Virus record (IMG/VR): IMGVR_UViG_3300005843_000031
Span: 1 to 27,243 of that record
Direction: 5' to 3' (one strand)
Origin: a virus
Length of the DNA: 27,243 nt
Below are positions 20,498-27,243 of the stretch, one piece after another. How positions within the stretch are numbered: the stretch's first letter is position 1; every line of letters begins with the position of its first letter. The notes beneath the pieces are model-generated. The model searched no databases. It had not been told where the DNA came from and saw only the letters and a list, made by a program, of their open reading frames with translations. The position numbers and the translations under genes were made by a program.

Positions 20498-20796
20498 CCG
20501 AATCCGACCTGAAAATCCAGGAGGCCCTGACCGATCGCCAGCGCGCCTACATGCTCGCCTTCAAGGAGGCCGCCGGCGCCGCTGTGCTGGCCGACCTCGC
20601 GACCTTTTGCCGGGCCACCGAGACCTGCGTGGTCCCCGGCAATCGAGACCTCACCTACGTCCTTGAAGGGCGGCGGGAGGTTTACCTACGCATTCGAGCC
20701 CACCTCGATCTCCACATCGAGGAGCTTGTCCAGCGCTTTACCCGGCCCGCCAAAGGAGCGATAAGCCATGACGACCGAAACGACCCTCCCGAGTAG
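20494..20796 (+). CDS. Bbp19-like small virion-associated protein
   Basis: A 100-residue protein starting in an ATGA overlap with the portal. The core (VLADLATFCRATETCV, then LEGRREVYLRIRAHLDL) matches the Bbp19-like domain of podovirus-type phages such as Bordetella BPP-1 relatives: a helix with LA.FCR, then GRR.VYLRI. Its precise role is unknown; it always sits between portal and scaffold or capsid genes as far as I recall. The 3' end overlaps the scaffold start by 29 bases. Confidence 0.8.
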   Translation: MTESDLKIQEALTDRQRAYMLAFKEAAGAAVLADLATFCRATETCVVPGNRDLTYVLEGRREVYLRIRAHLDLHIEELVQRFTRPAKGAISHDDRNDPPE

Positions 20797-21673
20797 CCAC
20801 CTCCATTTCTTCAATCACCACACCGGCCGGCCTCGATTTCATTTCGATGAAGCGAGCGATGCGGCTGCGGCATCTGCCGCCGCTGCTGCGGCTGCCGCCG
20901 GCGCAAAGCCGTGGCACGACGGCGTCGACCCCGCCGTCAAAGGCTTCTGGGAAACCAAGGGCCTGAAGCTCGACAATCCCCGCGATTTCGGCGTCAAGCT
21001 GACCGAGATGTACCAGGGTGCCGAGCGCTTGATCGGCGTGCCTCCGGACCGCGTCGTCAAGCTGCCGGCCGCCGACGCCAAGCCGGAGGACCTGCGCGCC
21101 TATTACGAGCGCCTCGGCGCGCCGAAAGAGGCCAAGGACTACGACCTCTCGCCGATCAAGGACCCCGCGATCTCGGACAGTCTGCGCGCCACGCTGCACG
21201 ACCAAGGTGTGCCAAAGAGCGCGGCCAATATCATTGCGACCAATCTCGCCAAGACGCTCGAATCCAAGACCACCACCGACAACTCGGCGCTGACCACCAA
21301 GCTCGCCGAGCAGAAGGAAGCCCTGACCAAGAACTGGGGCGACAAGTTCGCGTACAACCACCTCCAGGCGATCGAGGGCGCGCGCCGGCTCGGCATCGAC
21401 AAGGAGGCGGTCGCGGCGCTCGAAGGCACCATCGGCTACGACAAGGTGATGGAGGCGATGCGCAAGATCGGCGCCAACACCCGCGAGGACACGTTCGTCG
21501 AGCGCGGCGCGGGCGGGCCGGTCGGTGACGTCACCACCATGGAAGGCGCCCATGCGCGCAAGTCCGAACTGATGGCCGACAAGGGATGGGTCGAGCGCTA
21601 CAACGCCGGCGGTGCCGCGGAGAAGCGCGAGATGACACGGCTTAACCAGATGATCACGGGGGCCACGTCATGA
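20768..21673 (+). CDS. Capsid assembly scaffold protein
   Basis: A 301-residue protein; GGAG lies 11 nt before the ATG. Residues about 30-50 are an Ala-run (low complexity), followed by a mainly helical acidic body (DLRAYYERLGAPKEAKDYD, AANIIATNLAKTLE, KEALTKNWGDKF). A short C-terminal MTRLNQMITG helix could contact the capsid. The APKEAKDYDLS motif and position immediately before the capsid are typical of scaffolds in podoviruses. It would be lost from the mature virion. Confidence 0.8.
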   Translation: MTTETTLPSSHLHFFNHHTGRPRFHFDEASDAAAASAAAAAAAAGAKPWHDGVDPAVKGFWETKGLKLDNPRDFGVKLTEMYQGAERLIGVPPDRVVKLPAADAKPEDLRAYYERLGAPKEAKDYDLSPIKDPAISDSLRATLHDQGVPKSAANIIATNLAKTLESKTTTDNSALTTKLAEQKEALTKNWGDKFAYNHLQAIEGARRLGIDKEAVAALEGTIGYDKVMEAMRKIGANTREDTFVERGAGGPVGDVTTMEGAHARKSELMADKGWVERYNAGGAAEKREMTRLNQMITGATS

Positions 21674-21978
21674 GCGAGCCCGATGAAGTGATCTTCGACG
21701 CGCCGGTCACAAAGCCCGTCAAGGCCAAGAAGAAGACCACAAAGAAGGTGGCCAGGCCGAAGGCCGCGGTCTCGCAATTCTCCGGGCTGACCAAGACCGC
21801 ATGCGCCGACGGCTGCAATGCCAGGGGCTGCGTCATCAGCGGCAAGCCGTACTGCGCGCACCCGACCAAGGGCGCGTTGCAGACCGGCGACATGAACAAC
21901 GCGGCCGCGCTGAAGCGGCTGCGCGACGCGCGCGAATTCCTCAACATCAAGATCGATCCGAACCGCTTCAAGGACTGA
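21670..21978 (+). CDS. Late hypothetical protein with four cysteines
   Basis: A 102-residue protein joined to the scaffold gene by ATGA. Residues 15-35 are Lys-rich (KPVKAKKKTTKKVARPK), then a compact Cys cluster (TACADGCNARGCVISG, PYCAHPT; about 45-66) that could bind zinc, then a polar helix (ALKRLRDAREFLN). It might bind DNA or the capsid. No family is recognised. The late motif and a 190-bp leader follow. Confidence 0.65.
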   Translation: MSEPDEVIFDAPVTKPVKAKKKTTKKVARPKAAVSQFSGLTKTACADGCNARGCVISGKPYCAHPTKGALQTGDMNNAAALKRLRDAREFLNIKIDPNRFKD

Positions 21979-21986
21979 TCCGGTTG

Positions 21987-21996
21987 GTGCGTTGTT
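21987..21996 (+). promoter_or_regulatory. Late-operon 10-mer motif, copy 3
   Basis: GTGCGTTGTT, 9 bases after the preceding stop codon. It opens a 182-base leader before the major capsid start, which contains a strong hairpin (22006-22029) and three 40-bp tandem units. Confidence 0.55.
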
Positions 21997-22005
21997 CCGG
22001 TTTGG

Positions 22006-22029
22006 CGGGCGCGGCTAGGTTCGCGCCCG
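22006..22029 (+). other. Stem-loop in the capsid leader
   Basis: CGGGCGCG / CGCGCCCG, an 8-bp perfect stem with an 8-base loop. No U-run follows, so it is not a normal intrinsic terminator; it could be an RNA processing or stability element in the capsid mRNA. Confidence 0.5.
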
Positions 22030-22047
22030 TTGAACCTGAGCACCGGT

Positions 22048-22145
22048 CCCCGCAAGGGCAAGGCCGACAGGTTTGAAAGTGACGGCCCCCGCAAGGACAA
22101 GGCTGAAAGTTTGATGGCCCCTGTGCATTCGCACGGACAAGGCCG
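22048..22145 (+). repeat. Tandem 40-bp repeats in the capsid leader
   Basis: The core GCAAGGGCAAGGC (22052), GCAAGGACAAGGC (22091) and GCACGGACAAGGC (22131) recurs at 39- and 40-base spacing. The first two units also share the preceding CCCC and a following TTTGA segment; the third keeps only the core. It is untranslated (frame changes between units) and lies before the major capsid gene. Confidence 0.65.
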
Positions 22146-22177
22146 CCGACCATTCAACCTCTCAAGGCGGGATAGCC

Positions 22178-23101
22178 ATGTCCGAAAATCTACCGCAACT
22201 GTTTACGACCGAATTCTCCACCATGCTGGCGCTCAAGCTCCAGCAGAAGCAGTCGAAGCTGCGTGGCCGTGTGATGGAAGGCTATCACGTCGGCAAGCAG
22301 GCTTCGCCCATCCAGTATTTCGGCGCCGTCCAGATGAAGCCGCCGCAGGGCCGCTTCGCCCCGATCGGCCGGCAGGATGGCAGCATGACCCGGCGCTGGG
22401 TTTTCCCGGTCGACCGTGACTGCAACCAGCTCATCGACACCTTCGACAAGCTCAAGACCGCGATCGATCCGCAGTCGCAGGAAGTCGCCGCTGCCGCTGC
22501 CGCCGTCGCCCGTGAATGGGACGACCGGCTGATTGCCGCCGCATTCGGCACCTCGCAGCTCGGCACCGACGGCGCAAGCTTCTCGGCCGAGACCTGGGCC
22601 TCGATCTCGTCCGCGTGGACGGTGTCCTCGACCTTCGGCTCATCGGCTGCCTCCGGCCTCACCGTCGCCAAGATGATCGAAGCCAAGCGCATCATGCGCA
22701 AGGCACAGGTCGACATGGAGGAGGAGACCCTGACCTGGGTCACGAACTCCCAGGGCGAAAGCGATCTGCTCAACCAGGTGCAGGTGGTCTCCACCGAGTT
22801 CTCCGAGCGCCCGGTCCTCCAGGAGGGCAAGGTCACGCGTTTCCTCGGCTGGGACATCGTCTACAGCGAGCGCCTGCCGTCGGCCTCGTCGGTTCGCTCG
22901 AACATCCCCTTCGCCAAGTCCGGCCTCTACCTCGGCATCTGGAAGGACACCGAGAACGATGTCGACCGCCGCAAGGACCTGAGCGGCCTGCCCTGGCAGA
23001 TCTACACCATGATGTCGTCCGGCGCGACCCGACTGGAGCCCGGCCGTCTCCTCGAATGCGACTGCGCCGACACCTCGGCCGCAGCCGACGTCACGCCGTA
23101 A
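22178..23101 (+). CDS. Major capsid protein
   Basis: A 307-residue capsid protein, with AAGGCGGG before the ATG. The start (MSENLPQLFTTEF, then TMLALKLQQKQSKLRGRV) is an N-terminal arm; the middle (AVAREWDDRLIAAAFG, about 108-123, and VAKMIEAKRIMRKAQV) is the helical spine and the C-terminal part (KSGLYLGIWKDTENDVDRR, then GLPWQIYTMMSSGATRL) completes a HK97-like fold as in related podovirus capsids. The position right after the scaffold fits. Identification rests on recalled family pattern and order. Confidence 0.88.
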   Translation: MSENLPQLFTTEFSTMLALKLQQKQSKLRGRVMEGYHVGKQASPIQYFGAVQMKPPQGRFAPIGRQDGSMTRRWVFPVDRDCNQLIDTFDKLKTAIDPQSQEVAAAAAAVAREWDDRLIAAAFGTSQLGTDGASFSAETWASISSAWTVSSTFGSSAASGLTVAKMIEAKRIMRKAQVDMEEETLTWVTNSQGESDLLNQVQVVSTEFSERPVLQEGKVTRFLGWDIVYSERLPSASSVRSNIPFAKSGLYLGIWKDTENDVDRRKDLSGLPWQIYTMMSSGATRLEPGRLLECDCADTSAAADVTP

Positions 23102-23113
23102 GGAGCAACCCAC

Positions 23114-23647
23114 ATGGCTGTCGATCACGTCAAATCCACGATCATCACCGCCCTCGATGCTACGCCGGTTGTTCAGCCGACGGCCGGCGAGGGCGCCCCG
23201 GCGCCGCTCAAGTCGGTAACCGGCATCGCCACGGGCATTGCATCTTCCTCGATCGACGCGACCTATCAGATGGTTCGCGTGCCCTCGAACTCGAAGATCA
23301 AGAACCTGAGTTTCCAGACCCAGACCCAGGCGGCCGGCGTCACCGACATCGGCCTCTACTATGCGACCGATGGCGAAGGTAACCGACCGACGTCGCTGCT
23401 GGTTGCTGCCGCGATCAGCCGAACGTTCTTTGCCTCTGCGATCGCCCTTACCACCACCACGCGTCAGGACGTGCTCGGCAACCCGATCGCATCGCCCTAC
23501 ACCCCGGACAAGCGCAACATGCCGCTCTGGCAGGCTGCTGGCCTTGCTTCCGATCCCGGCGGCTACTTCGACATTGTCCTGTCGCTGACCACCGCCATCA
23601 CCACCGGCACTGGGATCATGGTGCTGGAATGCACCTACACGGATTGA
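23114..23647 (+). CDS. Probable capsid decoration or minor virion protein
   Basis: A 177-residue protein with AGGAG before the ATG, 12 bases after the capsid stop. It is rich in Thr, Ser and Ala with alternating hydrophobic residues typical of beta sheets (IGLYYATDGEGN, GIMVLECTYTD) and short loops. The location directly after the capsid gene fits a head decoration or stabilising protein. No conserved enzyme motif is visible. Confidence 0.65.
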   Translation: MAVDHVKSTIITALDATPVVQPTAGEGAPAPLKSVTGIATGIASSSIDATYQMVRVPSNSKIKNLSFQTQTQAAGVTDIGLYYATDGEGNRPTSLLVAAAISRTFFASAIALTTTTRQDVLGNPIASPYTPDKRNMPLWQAAGLASDPGGYFDIVLSLTTAITTGTGIMVLECTYTD

Positions 23648-23655
23648 GGTGAGCC

Positions 23656-23898
23656 ATGGCCGCTGAAGCAATCGGACTGTTGAAGGCCTCGGTCACCAAT
23701 CTTAGTTCACCCGGATCAATCAGTGTTCCGGGCTTGAAGGTCGGAGACAAGGTCATCGGTACATGGCTGATGTCCAACGGAAGTTGGGTTGCTCCCGACG
23801 TGGAGTTTGAAGCCGTCATCTCCGTCAATGACGAGATTCAACAGGTTGGAAATATTTCCGTCCCAAGCCAGTCTTGGGACATCCTTTTGGTGAGGTGA
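23656..23898 (+). CDS. Late hypothetical protein, beta-rich, 80 residues
   Basis: An 80-residue protein preceded by TGAGGTGAG. Two alternating beta patterns (ASVTNLSSPGSISVPGLKVG, EFEAVISVNDEIQQVG) and a C-terminal SQSWDILLVR suggest a small beta domain as in decoration or spike-type proteins. Third-codon GC is lower than in its neighbours, possibly a recent addition. Unrecognised otherwise. Confidence 0.65.
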   Translation: MAAEAIGLLKASVTNLSSPGSISVPGLKVGDKVIGTWLMSNGSWVAPDVEFEAVISVNDEIQQVGNISVPSQSWDILLVR

Positions 23899-23901
23899 AC
23901 C

Positions 23902-24132
23902 ATGGCTGACCACTTCGTGAGCATTCCTCGTGGCGTCGAAGGCATGAAGTATTCGGACTTCACGACCGGAACCTCTACGAGCGGCGCCACCATCGAACTG
24001 CGCCTGTTCGACGCGACCACGCCGGCGACGACCTACTCCAAGGTTGATGTCCTGAAGGCGCTGAAGGCGTTCGAACGATTCTTCGAGAATGCGCAGCAGG
24101 CCAGCGCAGCCGGGTTCATCGTCTCCGGATAG
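23902..24132 (+). CDS. Late hypothetical protein, 76 residues
   Basis: A 76-residue protein with GAGGTG upstream and only 3 bases between the previous stop and its ATG. It begins MADHFVSIPRGVEGMKYSDF, has a beta pattern (SGATIELRLFDA) and ends in a helix (VLKALKAFERFFENAQQ). It is followed by an intrinsic terminator, so it closes the head transcription block. Function unknown. Confidence 0.65.
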   Translation: MADHFVSIPRGVEGMKYSDFTTGTSTSGATIELRLFDATTPATTYSKVDVLKALKAFERFFENAQQASAAGFIVSG

Positions 24133-24162
24133 TCGCCGAGCGTACCTCCGAGGGAGTAAACT

Positions 24163-24192
24163 GGCGGCGGGATTTCGGTCCCGCCGCCTTTT
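24163..24192 (+). terminator. Intrinsic terminator between head and tail genes
   Basis: GGCGGCGGGA (24163-24172), loop TTTCGG, TCCCGCCGCC (24179-24188): a perfect 10-bp GC-rich stem followed by TTTT (24189-24192). It is the only textbook rho-independent terminator seen in the window. Tail genes downstream need either read-through or a new promoter. Confidence 0.85.
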
Positions 24193-24198
24193 GTCGTG

Positions 24199-24208
24199 GT
24201 GCGTTGTT
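24199..24208 (+). promoter_or_regulatory. Late-operon 10-mer motif, copy 4
   Basis: GTGCGTTGTT starting 6 bases after the terminator T-run and 31 bases before the tail gene ATG. This placement right behind a terminator makes a transcription-start role the simplest explanation. Confidence 0.6.
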
Positions 24209-24239
24209 GGGCTGGAACCCCGTCCGCATTGTCCGCGCC

Positions 24240-25385
24240 ATGGTCGCCTTCACCTCCGCAGTCGATATCGGCAATCGCGCGCTGCAACATTGCGGTGCCG
24301 ATCGCATTTCGAGCTTCACCGAGAATTCGAAACGCGCCTCCGAGGTGGCCTTCGTCTATGACAAGGTCCGCGTTGCCGAGCTTCAGCGAAACATCTGGAC
24401 CTTCGCGACCCGCCGCGCCTCGATGCGCGCGGTCGACACCACGACGATGATGCTGAGCCCCGCTATGTGGGCGCCCGCGACGACCTATTATCGCGGCTCG
24501 ATCGTGATGGACGCGCTCGGAAATTTCTGGATCTCGAACATCGTCAACAACACCGGAAACGACCCGCTTCTCACCAATTACTGGGAGCCGTATTTCGGGC
24601 CGCTGACCGTGTCGCTGTACAGTTCGACCGGCACCTACGGCTCGGGCGAGGTCGTCTACACCTTCGCCGGTGACGGCACCTATCGGGTTTACCTGTCGCT
24701 CCAGGACGCCAATTCGGACAACCCTGCGACCGCGACGCCGTGGGACGCGACGGTCACATACTGGCAGGACCAGATAGTGACCTATTCCGCGGTCGCCTAC
24801 AAAAGCCTGGTCGACCTCAATCTCGCGCAGCAGCCGGACACGCATCCGTCGCAGTGGACCTCGACATTCGTCGGCGGCACCGGATCGCTCAAATGGCTCG
24901 AGATCGGCGGCGCCGAGTTTCCCAGCGGCGTTGCACTCGTGCGCCCGAACATCGTTTATCCGCTCGGCGCGGGTCCGTCGTCGCAGTCCTACAGCCAGAA
25001 CATCTACAAGCTGCCGGCCGGCTTCCTGCGCTTTGCGCCGCAGAACCCCAAGGTCGCGGTGCCGATGCTCGGCGGACCCACTGGCAACAGCTACACCGAC
25101 TGGCAGGTCGAGAACGGCTATATCGTCTCGTCCGACGTCGGGCCGGTCCGCCTGCGCTTCGTCGCGGATGTGACCGACGTCTCCAAGATGGATGCGATGT
25201 TCTGCGAGGGTCTCGCTGCGCGGATCGGCATCGAGGTTTGTCAGCCCATCACCCAGTCGGACGGCCGCCTCCAGACGATCGCCTCCAAATACAAGCGCTT
25301 CATGGACGAGGCGCGCACGATCAACGCGATCGAGGCCGGCTATGACGATCCGCCGGATGACGTCTACGTGTCCGTGAGGCAATAA
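24240..25385 (+). CDS. Tail tubular protein A (T7 gp11-like) with inserted carbohydrate-binding-like modules
   Basis: A 381-residue tail protein that would form the ring between portal and nozzle. Residues 1-65 (VDIGNRALQHCGADRISSF, YDKVRVAELQRNIWTFA) and about 235-381 are the gp11 family core, split by about 145 residues containing three tandem segments with aromatic-Gly-Val-Tyr-Trp spacing (about 77-120, 128-168, 168-209), similar to CBM5/12-type modules. No ribosome site is visible before the ATG at 24240. An in-frame TTG lies within the late motif. The core family call is strong, the modules are inference. Confidence 0.85.
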   Translation: MVAFTSAVDIGNRALQHCGADRISSFTENSKRASEVAFVYDKVRVAELQRNIWTFATRRASMRAVDTTTMMLSPAMWAPATTYYRGSIVMDALGNFWISNIVNNTGNDPLLTNYWEPYFGPLTVSLYSSTGTYGSGEVVYTFAGDGTYRVYLSLQDANSDNPATATPWDATVTYWQDQIVTYSAVAYKSLVDLNLAQQPDTHPSQWTSTFVGGTGSLKWLEIGGAEFPSGVALVRPNIVYPLGAGPSSQSYSQNIYKLPAGFLRFAPQNPKVAVPMLGGPTGNSYTDWQVENGYIVSSDVGPVRLRFVADVTDVSKMDAMFCEGLAARIGIEVCQPITQSDGRLQTIASKYKRFMDEARTINAIEAGYDDPPDDVYVSVRQ

Positions 25386-27243
25386 TGCCGGCGGCCACGC
25401 AGATCCTCACCTCGTTCCTCGGCGGCGAGATCAGCCAATACGCGCAGGGTCGCTACGACCGGCCGGACTACCGCACGTCGATGCGCGTCTGCTTCAACAG
25501 CATGCCGCTGGAGAGTGGCGCGTGGACGCGGCGGCCGGGGACGCAGTACAGCGGCCACACCCGTGGGGGCACGCCGGGCCGTGTCATCAAGTTCGATTTT
25601 CAGCAGTCCGCTCCGATCACGATGGAGTTCACGGACAACTATGTTCGCTTCCGCAACGGCGCCGTGCTGATCACCACGAACGATGACCAGACCATTGTCT
25701 CGATCTCAACGGCAAACCCGGCCGTTGTCCAGACGCTGGGGGCGGTGGCGTGGGCGACGGGCGACACGGCGATCTTCCCTGTTGCGTCGATTCCGCAGCT
25801 TGAAAATCGGCAAGTCGTATTGACGAAGATCGACACGACGCATTTTTCCATTGCGGATGCGCTGACCGGACTTTCGATCGACGGATCGACATTCGGGGCA
25901 CTCGCCACCGGCGCCTATATCGCGCGCGTGCTTGAGGTGCAGACCGGCTACGCGGGGTCGACCTGGGAAAATCTCCGCGTCATCCAAGCCGAAACGACAG
26001 GAATTTTTCTGGCGCCGGCGTCGGCTCCCCAGGTGCTGACCGCCACGATCTATCCCTATGTGAACTTCAAGCCGTCGTTTGCGCTGAGCCCAGCGGTGTT
26101 TCTCGACGGTCCCTATCTCGATCCGTTCACCAATGGAGCGCAGGCCACGCCCAGCGCGGCCAAGGGGATCATCACGCTCACGGTGTCGTTCTCTGCATAC
26201 GACGCGAGCAAGGCCTATAAGCTCGGCGACTTCGTCACATCGGCCGGCGTCAATTACAAATCACTGATCGACCAGAACGTCGGCAACACGCCAGTGTCGA
26301 GCCCGACGGCATGGCAGGCCACATCGGCCGGCGCGGCCATCAACAACGGGCAGGGCTTCCTCGGCACGGATGTCGGGCGACTGGTTCGCCTGCTATCGGA
26401 ACCGGCGCCATGGGTAGCTGCAACCGCGTACACGACGGGAAATGTCGTCTCCTATAACCCGAGTGGAGATCCCGGCGCGACCACCTACTGGCAGGCAATT
26501 GCGGCGACCACCGGACACGCGCCCGGCAGCGATATCATACACTGGTCGCTGCTGACGCAAAATGCGGCGATCTGGACCTGGGGCAAGATTACGTCGCTGA
26601 CGAACATCATCAGTCCGACGCTGGTCGGCTCGGTCAACATCGGCGACATGACGCTCGGTGGTGGCATCAATAGTGTATTCGATAGCGTCTTTACGAAGGC
26701 GTCATCGGCTAGCGCTGGCAAGCAGGACTTTCAGAGCGGCGGATTTTTCCCGCCGTCTACAAGGATCGGCCTGAGTTCGTACGTCGGCAAGAATTATTCC
26801 GGGGCGAGTGCGCAGGCTATCCAGCAGGCGACCGTTTACCCCACGTCGAACTTCGGCTTTGGCGCCGGCGTGTGCACGACCGGCGGCGTTCAGGGGCCGA
26901 TGTCAAGCCCGACGTTTACCTTCAATTTGCGCGGCAAGTCGACTGCGCCGACATCGGCATCAGACGGCACGCTGCTTGGAACATCGGGGGCTGTCTTTAA
27001 TCCGACGTCTCCTGTCACGGTCATCTCGTCCGATACAGCAACGACATGGAACTACGTTTGGATCGAGCAGATCGGTTCCTACCCGATCGGCGGCGTTCTG
27101 AACGCTTCTGCCTATCAAATCATTTCTCTCATTTCCCAAGTCTCGTTCTTCACGCCGACGGGGACGGGTACGTCGAGCGGGGCGTTCGTCGAAATACTTG
27201 GGCCCGCATTGCTCTATCCCAGCGTTTCGATCGCGACGTGGCG
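25385..27243 (+). CDS. Tail tubular protein B-like (T7 gp12-like) nozzle protein, 3' truncated by window
   Basis: The ATG at 25385 uses the last A of the preceding TAA stop, and the frame stays open to the right edge (619 codons). It begins MPAATQILTSFLGGEISQYA, followed by QGRYDRPDYRTSMRVCFN and WTRRPGTQYSG: the pattern of the tail nozzle family (GGE near the start, GR.D...Y, C.N, RRPGT). Two internal segments (about 272-310 and 343-387; AYKLGDFVTSAGVNYKSL, AYTTGNVVSYN, with Trp at the ends) again resemble CBM5/12-type modules. It would form the tail nozzle on the cell surface. The C-terminus is outside the window. Confidence 0.85.
   Translation, partial: MPAATQILTSFLGGEISQYAQGRYDRPDYRTSMRVCFNSMPLESGAWTRRPGTQYSGHTRGGTPGRVIKFDFQQSAPITMEFTDNYVRFRNGAVLITTNDDQTIVSISTANPAVVQTLGAVAWATGDTAIFPVASIPQLENRQVVLTKIDTTHFSIADALTGLSIDGSTFGALATGAYIARVLEVQTGYAGSTWENLRVIQAETTGIFLAPASAPQVLTATIYPYVNFKPSFALSPAVFLDGPYLDPFTNGAQATPSAAKGIITLTVSFSAYDASKAYKLGDFVTSAGVNYKSLIDQNVGNTPVSSPTAWQATSAGAAINNGQGFLGTDVGRLVRLLSEPAPWVAATAYTTGNVVSYNPSGDPGATTYWQAIAATTGHAPGSDIIHWSLLTQNAAIWTWGKITSLTNIISPTLVGSVNIGDMTLGGGINSVFDSVFTKASSASAGKQDFQSGGFFPPSTRIGLSSYVGKNYSGASAQAIQQATVYPTSNFGFGAGVCTTGGVQGPMSSPTFTFNLRGKSTAPTSASDGTLLGTSGAVFNPTSPVTVISSDTATTWNYVWIEQIGSYPIGGVLNASAYQIISLISQVSFFTPTGTGTSSGAFVEILGPALLYPSVSIATW

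Noticed and set aside
22030-22419. Open frame over the capsid leader starting with TTG, with repeated GPRK-type residues
   Set aside because: No ribosome site, the repeat units change frame, and most of it is a shadow of the capsid gene.
25385-27243. Diversity-generating retroelement, as in Bordetella phage BPP-1 with similar gene families
   Set aside because: No reverse transcriptase, template repeat or C-type lectin variable region is present in the window. It could exist beyond the right edge but nothing here shows it.

Overview
The window is the left part of a temperate podovirus-type prophage, or the genome of such a phage, from an alphaproteobacterium. GC-rich coding sequence, long chains of genes joined by ATGA or TGATG stop/start overlaps, and the resemblance of many small hypotheticals to prophage genes of Bradyrhizobium/Rhodopseudomonas-type bacteria point to the Nitrobacteraceae. 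The host assignment is an inference from recalled families. No tRNA, rRNA, IS element or CRISPR array is visible, and neither phage end is resolved.

Layout. (1) 1-264: start of a partial leftward gene, plus a 22-bp imperfect direct repeat beside the integrase stop codon. (2) 265-9042: one leftward early operon of about 20 genes. Read from its promoter near 9060 it holds small proteins, a YqaJ-type exonuclease, a RecT annealing protein, a radical SAM enzyme, a DNA methyltransferase, an HNH endonuclease, several small winged-helix or unknown proteins, an Xis-like protein and a tyrosine integrase. (3) 9043-9470: immunity region. A short repressor without a protease domain lies between two divergent promoters that share one design (TTGACA, an operator filling an 18-bp spacer, then a TA-initial -10). 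Four dyads of the form GTTCAC-N5-GTGAAC are present. (4) 9471-14994: rightward early operon with a Cro-like protein, a DNA-binding protein, a RusA-like resolvase, a replication initiator, a candidate helicase-loader gene overlapping it by 299 nt, and small membrane and regulatory proteins. Two tiny membrane-protein genes on the opposite strand (9854-10012 and 15022-15165) flank it. (5) 15166-15590: gene-free region with inverted repeats and a perfect G-quadruplex motif ahead of the packaging genes. (6) 15591-27243: late operon with small and large terminase, three small proteins, a T7-type head-tail connector (portal), a Bbp19-like protein, scaffold, a small Cys-containing protein, major capsid, three small virion-type proteins, tail tubular protein A and a tail tubular protein B-like protein cut by the right edge. 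Lysis genes and tail fibres are not in the window.

How it works together. The repressor would silence both early promoters. On induction the leftward operon supplies recombination, DNA modification and excision, and the rightward operon supplies replication. The late operon builds capsid and tail. The most unusual signal is an identical 10-mer, GTGCGTTGTT, in each of the four larger intergenic gaps of the late operon. One copy follows a textbook terminator by 6 nt, which suggests a dedicated late-gene control element.
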